The notes under the pieces are model-generated. The model saw only the letters and a list, made by a program, of their open reading frames with translations, did no database searches and was not told the DNA's origin. From Streptomyces sp. CB09001 (GTDB lineage: Bacteria > Actinomycetota > Actinomycetes > Streptomycetales > Streptomycetaceae), in assembly GCF_003369795.1 (NCBI RefSeq), contig NZ_CP026730.1:5509001-5573000 (forward strand): 64,000 nucleotides of DNA, read 5' to 3'. This document shows positions 56,997 to 64,000 of the stretch, one piece after another (the first letter of the stretch is position 1; each line of letters opens with the position of its first letter). The position numbers and the translations under genes are program-made.

Positions 56997-57776
56997 TCAG
57001 ACGCGACGCAGTACGGCCACCACCTTGCCGAGGATGGTCGCGTCGTCACCGGGAATCGGCTCGTACGCCGAGTTGTGCGGGAGGAGCCAGACGTGGCCGT
57101 CCTCGCGCTTGAAGCGCTTGACGGTGGCCTCGCCGTCGAGCATCGCGGCCACGATGTCGCCGTTCTCCGCGACCGGCTGGCGGCGGACCGTGACCCAGTC
57201 GCCGTCGCAGATCGCGGCCTCGATCATCGAGTCGCCGACGACCTTCAGGACGAACAGCTCGCCGTCGCCGACCAGCTGCCGGGGGAGCGGGAAGACGTCC
57301 TCGACGGACTCCTCGGCCAGGATCGGGCCACCGGCGGCGATACGGCCGACCAGCGGGACGTACGAGGCGGCCGGCTTTCCGGCGGTGTCCGTGGGCTGCA
57401 CCGAGGCGGCCTGGTCGGAGCCGCGCACCTCGTAGGCGCGCGGGCGGTGCGGGTCCCGGCGCAGGAAGCCCTTGCGCTCCAGTGCCATCAGCTGGTGCGC
57501 CACCGACGACGTGCTGGAGAGGCCGACGGCCTGGCCGATCTCCCGCATCGACGGCGGGTACCCGCGCCGCTGCACGGAGTCGCGGATGACCTCGATCACC
57601 CGGCGCTGGCGGTCGGTGAGCCCCGAGCTGTCCGCCCGGATGCCGGGAGGTCGTCCTGGCAGGGAGCGCTTGTGCCCCTCGGGATTCGCGGCGTCGCTCA
57701 TCGCGTGCACCGGCTCAGGTCGGCCCTGGGGGCGTTCCTGGGCAGTGATGGTGGCACTGTCGGCGGTGGTGGTCAC
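56997..57776 (-). CDS. lexA: SOS repressor LexA
   Basis: A 259-residue LexA. The winged-helix DNA-binding domain (GLTDRQRRVIEVIRDSVQRRGYPPSMREIGQAVGLSSTSSVAHQLMALERKGFL) is followed by the cleavage site A148-G149 (RIAAGGPILA) and the Ser-Lys dyad S183 (VGDSMIEAA) and K220 (ATVKRFKRE). GTG 57776 has GGGG upstream and matches the extended N-terminus usual in Streptomyces; ATG 57701 would be a shorter alternative. A LexA box lies about 60 bp upstream, so it is autoregulated. It represses recA (18003) through a similar box. Confidence 0.96.
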   Translation of the reverse strand: MTTTADSATITAQERPQGRPEPVHAMSDAANPEGHKRSLPGRPPGIRADSSGLTDRQRRVIEVIRDSVQRRGYPPSMREIGQAVGLSSTSSVAHQLMALERKGFLRRDPHRPRAYEVRGSDQAASVQPTDTAGKPAASYVPLVGRIAAGGPILAEESVEDVFPLPRQLVGDGELFVLKVVGDSMIEAAICDGDWVTVRRQPVAENGDIVAAMLDGEATVKRFKREDGHVWLLPHNSAYEPIPGDDATILGKVVAVLRRV

Positions 57777-57835
57777 GTCGGCCCCTCTCGATGGTCTCCC
57801 TGCTGCACAACGGTAGTAGCTTTCGAAAGGTTGCG

Positions 57836-57851
57836 CCAAACACACGTTCGA
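57836..57851 (-). promoter_or_regulatory. LexA box upstream of lexA
   Basis: On the minus strand TCGAACGTGTGTTTGG: one half-site CGAAC is perfect, and the other is GTTTG instead of GTTCG (one mismatch), with N4 between. It lies 60 bp upstream of the lexA start. This is the expected autoregulatory SOS operator. Confidence 0.8.
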
Positions 57852-58208
57852 GTGAAAAAACGCGAATCGCTCGCTCGTATTGCATGTCTGGGTGTATGGC
57901 TACCGTGGTGCCTCGCGGACAAAAGGGCTCATTGCTGTACTCTTCACCGCCGTGGTGACAACCTCTGCGATGTCGCCCCAGTCTGCCATCCGGCATTCCG
58001 TTCGGCGGGGCGGGTCTCCCATCTGTTGCGGTAGTCCCACGTCCCCTCCCCGCGGTGCCCACGGTATCTCCGCATGCCCCCGGGCGACACGGCCGCGACA
58101 CGGTCGCCACACGCCCGGGCCACGGCCGGGGCGTACGTGACGCGGCGCGGGCGGCCGCGCACGCACAGGCGCGACACGCGTGCAGGGCGTGTTTGTATGG
58201 GCCAATCC

Positions 58209-58252
58209 CCACATCTAGTGGTTGGATTGCATCAGCAGCCCACAAGTTGTGG
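58209..58252 (+). promoter_or_regulatory. Two NrdR boxes upstream of nrdR-nrdJ
   Basis: CCACATCTAGTGG (58209-58221) and the perfect inverted repeat CCACAAGTTGTGG (58240-58252) have centres 31 bp apart, three helical turns. Paired NrdR boxes of this kind and spacing control ribonucleotide reductase genes. They are about 110 bp upstream of nrdR, so the operon is autoregulated by NrdR. Confidence 0.85.
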
Positions 58253-58361
58253 TCCCCCGGGTCTTCGAGCCCGCCGCGATCGCCTATGCTGGGGGCTGCT
58301 TCGAGGGGCCTGAAGGGCCTTTCGAGGTTGTTGATTCTGCTGTGAGGAGGGTTCGGAGTCC

Positions 58362-58910
58362 ATGCACTGCCCCTTCTGCAGGCACCCCGACAGCCGTGTC
58401 GTCGACAGCCGTACGACCGACGACGGCACGTCGATCCGCAGGCGCCGCCAGTGCCCTGACTGCTCCCGTCGGTTCACGACCGTGGAGACGTGTTCGCTCA
58501 TGGTGGTGAAGCGGTCCGGGGTCACCGAACCGTTCAGCCGCACCAAGGTGATCAACGGTGTGCGCAAGGCCTGTCAGGGCCGGCCCGTCACCGAGGACGC
58601 GCTCGCCCAGCTCGGCCAGCGGGTCGAGGAGGCGGTGCGGGCCACCGGAAGCGCCGAGCTGACCACCCACGACGTGGGGCTGGCCATCCTCGGACCGTTG
58701 CAGGAGCTCGACCTCGTCGCCTATCTGCGATTCGCCTCCGTCTACCGGGCGTTCGGCTCGCTCGAGGACTTCGAGGCCGCGATCGCGGAACTGAGGGAGA
58801 CGACGGGGCCCCCCGGCGAAGACGACGACGCAGGCGCGGGGAGCCAGGAGAACGACCGCGGGCCCACGGGGGCAGGACAGGTCCCCGAGCCCGCAGGCGC
58901 CGCCGACTGA
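58362..58910 (+). CDS. nrdR: Ribonucleotide reductase transcriptional repressor NrdR
   Basis: A 182-residue regulator. The N-terminal zinc ribbon has C3, C6 (MHCPFC) and C31, C34 (CPDC), with DSRTTDDGTSIRRRRQC as the DNA-binding part; the ATP-cone domain (VTEPFSRTKVINGVRKACQGRPVTEDALAQL) follows. NrdR senses ATP/dATP and represses nrd genes. The C-terminal 35 residues are acidic low-complexity. Two NrdR boxes lie upstream. nrdJ follows after 168 nt and was reported as cotranscribed in S. coelicolor. Confidence 0.97.
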   Translation: MHCPFCRHPDSRVVDSRTTDDGTSIRRRRQCPDCSRRFTTVETCSLMVVKRSGVTEPFSRTKVINGVRKACQGRPVTEDALAQLGQRVEEAVRATGSAELTTHDVGLAILGPLQELDLVAYLRFASVYRAFGSLEDFEAAIAELRETTGPPGEDDDAGAGSQENDRGPTGAGQVPEPAGAAD

Positions 58911-59078
58911 TCGGCGGGCCGGACCCGGACTTCGGCGCCCGGGCCCGGCCGGACGGCGGCGAGCGAGAAAGACCTGTTGCGGGCGGTGCGAGAGATGCCC
59001 GCAACACCAGACAGAACACCGTGCCCACGGGAACAATCGGGGCACTTCAGGGCGTTTTCGCCCGTACAGGGAGGCGGC

Positions 59079-61979
59079 ATGACAGAGACGGCGAGCGGTC
59101 CGGCACGGAGTTCCCGCGCCAAGGGCACCAAGGCGGGCAAGGGACTCCGCGTCGAGCGCGTCCACACCACTCCCGGCGTCCACCCCTACGACGAGGTGGC
59201 CTGGGAGCGTCGTGACGTCGTCATGACCAACTGGCGCGACGGCTCGGTCAACTTCGAGCAGCGTGGCGTCGAGTTCCCCGAGTTCTGGTCGGTGAACGCG
59301 GTCAACATCGTCACCAGCAAGTACTTCCGGGGCGCCGTGGGCACCCCGCAGCGCGAGGTGAGCCTGAAGCAGCTCATCGACCGCATCGTGAAGACGTACC
59401 GGAAGGCCGGCGAGGACAACAAGTACTTCGCCTCGCCCGCCGACGCCGAGATCTTCGAGCACGAGCTGGCCTACGCCCTCCTGCACCAGATCTTCAGCTT
59501 CAACAGCCCGGTGTGGTTCAACGTCGGCACGCCCCAGCCGCAGCAGGTCTCCGCCTGCTTCATCCTGTCCGTCGACGACTCCATGGAGTCGATCCTCGAC
59601 TGGTACAAGGAAGAGGGCATGATCTTCAAGGGCGGCTCGGGCGCCGGCCTGAACCTCTCCCGGATCCGCTCCTCCAAGGAACTGCTCTCCTCCGGCGGCA
59701 ACGCCTCGGGACCGGTCTCCTTCATGCGCGGCGCCGACGCCTCCGCCGGCACGATCAAGTCCGGTGGCGCCACCCGCCGCGCGGCCAAGATGGTCATCCT
59801 CGACGTCGACCACCCCGACATCGAGGACTTCATCCAGACCAAGGTCAAGGAAGAGGAGAAGATCCGCGCCCTGCGCGACGCGGGCTTCGACATGGACCTG
59901 GGCGGCGACGACATCACGTCCGTCCAGTACCAGAACGCCAACAACTCGGTCCGCGTGAACGACACGTTCATGAAGGCCGTGCAGGACGGCGGCAAGTTCG
60001 GCCTGACCTCCCGCATGACCGGCGAGGTCATCGAGGAGGTCGACGCCAAGGCGCTCTTCCGCAAGATGGCCGAGGCCGCCTGGGCGTGTGCCGACCCGGG
60101 CATCCAGTACGACGACACCATCAACCAGTGGCACACGTGCCCGGAGTCCGGCCGCATCAACGGCTCGAACCCGTGCAGCGAGTACATGCACCTGGACAAC
60201 ACGTCCTGCAACCTCGCCTCGCTGAACCTGATGAAGTTCCTGAAGGACGACGGCCAGGGCCACCAGTCCTTCGACGCCGAGCGCTTCTCCAAGGTCGTCG
60301 AGCTGGTCATCACCGCGATGGACATCTCCATCTGCTTCGCGGACTTCCCGACCCAGAAGATCGGCGAGAACACCCGCGCCTTCCGCCAGCTCGGCATCGG
60401 CTACGCCAACCTCGGCGCCCTGCTGATGGCGACCGGCCACGCCTACGACTCCGACGGCGGCCGCGCCCTCGCCGGTTCCATCACCTCCCTGATGACCGGC
60501 ACGTCGTACCGGCGCTCCGCCGAACTCGCCGCGATCGTCGGCCCGTACGACGGCTACGCCCGCAACGCGAAGCCGCACCTGCGGGTCATGAAGCAGCACT
60601 CCGACGAGAACGCGAAGGCCGTCCGCATGGACGACCTCGACACGCCGATCTGGGCCGCCGCCACCGAGGCCTGGCAGGACGTGCTGCGCCTCGGCGAGAA
60701 GAACGGCTTCCGCAACTCCCAGGCGTCCGTCATCGCCCCGACCGGCACCATCGGTCTCGCGATGTCCTGCGACACCACCGGCCTCGAGCCCGACCTCGCC
60801 CTGGTCAAGTTCAAGAAGCTGGTCGGCGGCGGCTCGATGCAGATCGTCAACGGCACCGTCCCGCAGGCCCTGCGCCGCCTGGGCTACCAGGAGGAGCAGA
60901 TCGAGGCGATCGTCGCCCACATCGCCGAGAACGGCAACGTGATCGACGCCCCCGGTCTCAAGCACGAGCACTACGAGGTGTTCGACTGCGCGATGGGCGA
61001 GCGCTCCATCTCCGCGATGGGCCACGTCCGCATGATGGCCGCCATCCAGCCGTGGATCTCCGGCGCCCTCTCCAAGACGGTCAACCTGCCGGAGTCGGCG
61101 ACCGTCGAGGACGTCGAGGAGGTCTACTTCGAGGCATGGAAGATGGGCGTCAAGGCGCTCGCCATCTACCGCGACAACTGCAAGGTCGGCCAGCCCCTCT
61201 CCGCCAAGACCAAGTCCGTCAAGGACGAGAAGGCGGAGATCACCGAGAAGACCGAGGCGGCCATCCGCGAGACGGTCGAGAAGGTCGTCGAGTACCGCCC
61301 GGTCCGCAAGCGCCTCCCGAAGGGACGTCCCGGCATCACCACGTCCTTCACCGTCGGCGGCGCCGAGGGCTACATGACCGCCAACTCCTACCCGGACGAC
61401 GGTCTCGGCGAGGTCTTCCTGAAGATGTCCAAGCAGGGCTCGACCCTCGCGGGCATGATGGACGCCTTCTCCATCGCGGTCTCCGTCGGCCTCCAGTACG
61501 GCGTGCCGCTGGAGACGTACGTCTCGAAGTTCACCAACATGCGCTTCGAGCCGGCCGGCATGACGGACGACCCCGACGTGCGGATGGCGCAGTCGATCGT
61601 CGACTACATCTTCCGCCGCCTGGCGCTGGACTTCCTGCCCTTCGAGACGCGCTCAGCGCTCGGCATCCACTCCGCCGAGGAGCGTCAGCGCCACCTGGAG
61701 ACCGGGTCGTACGAGCCGTCCGACGACGAACTGGACGTCGAGGGCCTGGCCCAGTCGGCGCCCCGCGCCCAGGAGCTGGTGGCCGTCGCCACGCCGAAGG
61801 CCGAGGCCGAGGCCGCCAAGCCCGCTCCGCAGCAGGCGCACACCAGCGCCGAGCTGGTGGAGATGCAGCTGGGCATCCAGGCCGACGCCCCGCTGTGCTT
61901 CTCCTGCGGCACGAAGATGCAGCGCGCCGGCTCCTGCTACATCTGCGAGGGCTGCGGCTCGACCAGCGGTTGCAGCTGA
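59079..61979 (+). CDS. nrdJ: Vitamin B12-dependent (class II) ribonucleotide reductase
   Basis: A 966-residue adenosylcobalamin-dependent reductase that converts ribonucleotides to deoxyribonucleotides. The catalytic barrel shows SPVWFNVGTP, SACFILSVDDSMESI, GSGAGLNLSRIR, NPCSEYMHLDNTSCNLASLNL (active-site Asn/Cys/Glu) and PTGTIGLAMSCDTTGLEPDLALVKF. A linker rich in Lys/Glu (about 690-730) and a C-terminal Cys-rich tail (CFSCGTKMQRAGSCYICEGCGSTSGC) complete it. ATG 59079 follows GGGAGG. Streptomyces also has an oxygen-dependent class Ia enzyme elsewhere; this one works without oxygen. Confidence 0.97.
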   Translation: MTETASGPARSSRAKGTKAGKGLRVERVHTTPGVHPYDEVAWERRDVVMTNWRDGSVNFEQRGVEFPEFWSVNAVNIVTSKYFRGAVGTPQREVSLKQLIDRIVKTYRKAGEDNKYFASPADAEIFEHELAYALLHQIFSFNSPVWFNVGTPQPQQVSACFILSVDDSMESILDWYKEEGMIFKGGSGAGLNLSRIRSSKELLSSGGNASGPVSFMRGADASAGTIKSGGATRRAAKMVILDVDHPDIEDFIQTKVKEEEKIRALRDAGFDMDLGGDDITSVQYQNANNSVRVNDTFMKAVQDGGKFGLTSRMTGEVIEEVDAKALFRKMAEAAWACADPGIQYDDTINQWHTCPESGRINGSNPCSEYMHLDNTSCNLASLNLMKFLKDDGQGHQSFDAERFSKVVELVITAMDISICFADFPTQKIGENTRAFRQLGIGYANLGALLMATGHAYDSDGGRALAGSITSLMTGTSYRRSAELAAIVGPYDGYARNAKPHLRVMKQHSDENAKAVRMDDLDTPIWAAATEAWQDVLRLGEKNGFRNSQASVIAPTGTIGLAMSCDTTGLEPDLALVKFKKLVGGGSMQIVNGTVPQALRRLGYQEEQIEAIVAHIAENGNVIDAPGLKHEHYEVFDCAMGERSISAMGHVRMMAAIQPWISGALSKTVNLPESATVEDVEEVYFEAWKMGVKALAIYRDNCKVGQPLSAKTKSVKDEKAEITEKTEAAIRETVEKVVEYRPVRKRLPKGRPGITTSFTVGGAEGYMTANSYPDDGLGEVFLKMSKQGSTLAGMMDAFSIAVSVGLQYGVPLETYVSKFTNMRFEPAGMTDDPDVRMAQSIVDYIFRRLALDFLPFETRSALGIHSAEERQRHLETGSYEPSDDELDVEGLAQSAPRAQELVAVATPKAEAEAAKPAPQQAHTSAELVEMQLGIQADAPLCFSCGTKMQRAGSCYICEGCGSTSGCS

Positions 61980-62001
61980 CGCGTAGTCGCTCGTAGTCGC
62001 C

Positions 62002-62045
62002 CATGAGTAAGGGGCGCCCGCCATGGCGGGCGCCCCTTACTCATG
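62002..62045. terminator. 44-nt perfect palindrome after nrdJ
   Basis: The arms 62002-62022 and 62025-62045 form a 21-bp stem (AGTAAGGGGCGCCCGCC and its complement) with a 2-base AT loop. It lies between nrdJ (+) and the TerD gene (-), a bidirectional terminator. Confidence 0.85.
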
Positions 62046-62056
62046 CACCAGCACCG

Positions 62057-62590
62057 TCAGGGCCGCCGCGCCGCGCCCATCACCCGGGTGAACGTCGCGG
62101 GCTCGCCCTCGAATCCGTGCACGCCGGGGCGGAACTCCCACGCCCCCGTCTCGTCCCGGACGAACTCCGCGACCGTCGCCGCGGTGGCGGCCGGAACGCC
62201 GGCGAAGTCCTCCGCGGCCAGGTCCGTGTAGCCCTCGCGGATGCGCAGGCCCGGGTTGGCCACGTCGCGGAAGGTCCGGTCCTCGGTGTGCTGCTGGATG
62301 GCGACGCCCACCACCACGCGCGCGTACCGGGCGTCGAGCCGCTCCAGCTCCAGGGTCATGACCTCGTCGAAACCGAAGCCCTTGCCGTCCTTGCTGTCCC
62401 GGTTGAGGTAGATCGTGCCGTCCGGCGAGCGGCTGTCGAAGTGCACCACATAGACCGGGGTCCCGTACGGGTCACCGGCCGGGTAGGTCCCGGCGACGAG
62501 GTCCAGATCGGTGGCTGGCTCTCCCGCCGGACTCGGGTCCCACCGCAGCGCGACCTCGACCTTGCCCACGCCCTTGCTGAGGCCGTTCAC
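62057..62590 (-). CDS. TerD-family protein
   Basis: A 177-residue protein of the TerD family (EVALRWDPSPAGEPATDLDLVAGTY...DPYGTPVYVVHFDSRSPDGTIYLNRDSKDG, and GVAIQQHTEDRTFRDVANPGLRIRE), which bind Ca2+ through the acidic DLDLV/DGxIxxNRDS-like residues. Related to tellurite-resistance genes, but function in streptomycetes is broader. GTG 62590 has GGGGAAG upstream; ATG 62665 would add a 25-residue Pro/Gly-rich N-terminus. It is a single gene with no other ter genes beside it. Confidence 0.85.
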   Translation of the reverse strand: MNGLSKGVGKVEVALRWDPSPAGEPATDLDLVAGTYPAGDPYGTPVYVVHFDSRSPDGTIYLNRDSKDGKGFGFDEVMTLELERLDARYARVVVGVAIQQHTEDRTFRDVANPGLRIREGYTDLAAEDFAGVPAATAATVAEFVRDETGAWEFRPGVHGFEGEPATFTRVMGAARRP

Positions 62591-62750
62591 AGACTTCCCC
62601 TTCCCAGGTCCCCCCGCCCCGCCCGGGCCACCAGAACTGCCGGGCGGTGGCGGCCGGTTGTCCATCCTGCCACGCACCGGGGCGGCGGTGCGGGCAAGCG
62701 GTCCCGCGGAGAGCGGCCGGCGCCGGGTTCCCTGGCCTTACCATGGCGCG

Positions 62751-63365
62751 GTGCTGGTCAAGTGGATTCGCTGCACCGTGGTGGACCGCCGCGGTTTCGA
62801 ACGGGGGCAGCGGAAGTGGGCGGGGCTTCCGGGGGAGCCGGGTTTTCGGGGACAGGGGGGTGGCTGGAGCCGGGGGCGACCGGACGTGGCGCACGTCTTC
62901 GCCTTCTGGGAGAGCCGTGCCTTCTACGACTCCTTCATGGCCCGCTCCCACGACAGGCTGGCCTCGGCCCAGGTGGGCACCTTCAAGGACGCCCAGGTCA
63001 GGCTCTTCGACTACCGCTTCGACGTGAAGACCGGGTTCGAGCCGCGCTTCACCGACGCCGACCTGCTGCGGGTGGCGCTGTGCCGGGTCCACGAGGAGCG
63101 GTCGGAGCACTACGTCCTCATGCAGGAGAAGATCTGGAACCCGGCGATGGCCGGCTCGCCGGGCCTGATCCGCGGCCTGTTCGGAGAGGCCCCGGGGAAG
63201 GGGTACAACGAGTACCTCGTGCTGTCCATGTGGCTGTCGGCCGCCGAACACGGGAAGTACCGCACCGAGCGGGTGGAGCGGCTCGCCCTGCGCGCCCAGA
63301 CGGAGGCCGACATCGCGGCGCTGACGGGCGACATCGTGCAGCTGGAACCTTCCTGGACCGTCTGA
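62751..63365 (+). CDS. YdbC-like DUF4937 protein
   Basis: A 204-residue protein (VLVKWIRCTVVDRRGFERGQRKWAGLPGEPGFRGQGGGWSR...AHVFAFWESRAFYDSFMARSHDRL) of the DUF4937/YdbC family, related to antibiotic-biosynthesis-monooxygenase-like dimeric folds. Function is unknown. It starts with GTG 62751; TACCAT ends 6 nt before, suggesting a leaderless mRNA. Divergent from the TerD gene. Confidence 0.82.
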   Translation: MLVKWIRCTVVDRRGFERGQRKWAGLPGEPGFRGQGGGWSRGRPDVAHVFAFWESRAFYDSFMARSHDRLASAQVGTFKDAQVRLFDYRFDVKTGFEPRFTDADLLRVALCRVHEERSEHYVLMQEKIWNPAMAGSPGLIRGLFGEAPGKGYNEYLVLSMWLSAAEHGKYRTERVERLALRAQTEADIAALTGDIVQLEPSWTV

Positions 63366-63470
63366 TGTCCGGACCCGTGTACCTCTTCCAGGTGTGGAAA
63401 CCGTGTGACGTACGCCGTACGGGGCCCGTACGGGTGCTTGGTTCCGCCCGTCTCGATCTAGGGTTCTGGC

Positions 63471-64000
63471 ATGGCACGACCACGGCGCATCGTTCTTGTC
63501 CGGCACGGCGAGTCGACCGGCAACGTCGATGACACCGTGTACGAGCGCGAACCCGACCACGCGCTCGCCCTCACCGACCGGGGCCGGGCGCAGGCAGAGG
63601 AGACCGGCAAAGGGCTGCGCGAGGTGTTCGGCAGCGAGCGGATCAGCGTGTACGTCTCCCCGTACCGCCGCACCCACGAGACGCTCCGCGCCTTCCACCT
63701 CGACCCGGACCTCATACGGATACGTGAGGAGCCCCGGCTCCGGGAGCAGGACTGGGGCAACTGGCAGGACCGCGACGACGTGCGCCTGCAGAAGGCCTAC
63801 CGCGACGCCTACGGGCACTTCTTCTACCGCTTCGCCCAGGGCGAGTCCGGCGCGGACGTGTACGACCGCGTCGGCAACTTCCTGGAGAGCCTGTTCCGCA
63901 GCTTCGAGGACCCCGACCATCCCCCGAACGTGCTCCTGGTGACCCACGGGCTCGCCATGCGGCTGTTCTGCATGAGGTGGTTCCACTGGACGGTCGCGGA
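63471..64000 (+). CDS. Histidine phosphatase family protein (3' end outside window)
   Basis: Only the first 176 residues are in the window. The N-terminal signature IVLVRHGESTGNVDDTVYEREPDHALALTDRGRAQAEETG contains the catalytic RHG; the second histidine is in LLVTHGLAMRLF. It is a phosphoglycerate-mutase-like branch that may act on small phosphorylated metabolites. ATG 63471 has TAGGGT (63459-63464) 6 nt upstream and no Shine-Dalgarno, so probably leaderless. The frame is open at 64000. Confidence 0.9.
   Translation, partial: MARPRRIVLVRHGESTGNVDDTVYEREPDHALALTDRGRAQAEETGKGLREVFGSERISVYVSPYRRTHETLRAFHLDPDLIRIREEPRLREQDWGNWQDRDDVRLQKAYRDAYGHFFYRFAQGESGADVYDRVGNFLESLFRSFEDPDHPPNVLLVTHGLAMRLFCMRWFHWTVA

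Larger units (their letters stand above)
57777..58361. other. 585-nt divergent region between lexA and nrdR
   Basis: No gene is supported; the short frames at 57880-58214 have poor codon bias. It contains a LexA box (57836-57851), an inverted CTTTCGAAAG next to it (57820-57829), two NrdR boxes (58209-58252) and a TATGCT hexamer (58285-58290). The stretch 57880-58200 shows no clear regulatory feature. Confidence 0.7.

Noticed and set aside
57880..58214. Short open frames in the lexA-nrdR gap
   Set aside because: No ribosome-binding site or conserved pattern, and codon bias is unlike the neighbours.
58284..61025. 913-residue minus-strand open frame across nrdR-nrdJ
   Set aside because: Antisense shadow of well-conserved genes, with repetitive Val/Gly/Asp composition.
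1..64000. CRISPR arrays, tRNA genes, insertion sequences, prophage
   Set aside because: No regularly spaced repeats with unique spacers, no tRNA-like clover sequences, and no transposase or integrase open frames were seen.

Overview
This window is a chromosomal-core segment of a Streptomyces genome, most like Streptomyces coelicolor and its close relatives. The evidence is very high GC with strong third-position G/C bias, GTG/TTG starts, frequent 4-bp ATGA/GTGA gene overlaps, and a recognisable order: rimO-pgsA-cinA-clgR, lhr, recA-recX, gluABCD, miaB-miaA-dapF, rshA, hflX, a small siderophore cluster, dinG, lexA, nrdR-nrdJ. I see no tRNA, rRNA, CRISPR array, insertion sequence or prophage. 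Genes are broken only by the window ends: the RodZ-like protein at the left and the histidine phosphatase at the right.

Layout. (1) 1-6748: RodZ-like membrane protein, RimO, PgsA, CinA, ClgR, a Dps ferritin, an ArsR/SRPBCC pair and a Nei-type glycosylase. (2) 6767-17903: the giant Lhr helicase on the minus strand, an AraC regulator with an AzlCD amino-acid exporter, a toroid-fold protein, DUF3046, an AI-2E family permease and small proteins. (3) 18003-20100: the LexA-controlled recA-recX unit. (4) 20222-23251: cysteine dioxygenase and rhodanese behind a cysteine-rich, apparently leaderless leader peptide, then a flavin monooxygenase. (5) 23287-34357: the gluABCD glutamate ABC transporter, an OmpR-type two-component system, a TAXI binding protein, a MazG-like protein, a cation/proton antiporter with its TrkA-C subunit, and a NarL-type two-component system. 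(6) 34492-41832: a secreted cellulose-binding protein with a CebR operator and a TTA codon, MiaB, a LigB-like protein, a repeat-rich gap, two small proteins, MiaA, a small membrane protein and DapF. (7) 42079-50186: RshA, an M1 metallopeptidase, HflX and two tandem trypsin-like lipoproteins. (8) 50614-54685: a three-gene NIS siderophore cluster (aminotransferase, IucA/IucC synthetase, IucB-like acyltransferase). (9) 54868-64000: DinG, LexA, NrdR-NrdJ, a TerD protein, a YdbC/DUF4937 protein and a histidine phosphatase.

How it works together. The window is rich in genome maintenance: RecA, RecX, LexA, DinG, Lhr, Nei, CinA, and NrdR/NrdJ for dNTP supply. LexA-type boxes lie upstream of both recA and lexA, and two NrdR boxes 31 bp apart lie upstream of nrdR. 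RNA modification and translation are served by RimO, MiaB, MiaA and HflX, and the stringent response by RshA. Most operon ends carry perfect GC-rich hairpins, several of them bidirectional between convergent genes.

The most interesting signals are: the cysteine leader peptide before cysteine dioxygenase, with a consensus-like promoter 7 nt upstream of its start; the CebR box plus TTA codon on a cellulose-binding protein; the RSH protein with an intact hydrolase half but a damaged synthetase active site; the siderophore aminotransferase that lacks a normally present central segment; paired protease-like lipoproteins with a shared Trp-rich pro-region; and a 24-bp repeat tract plus a duplicated block at 38131-38623.
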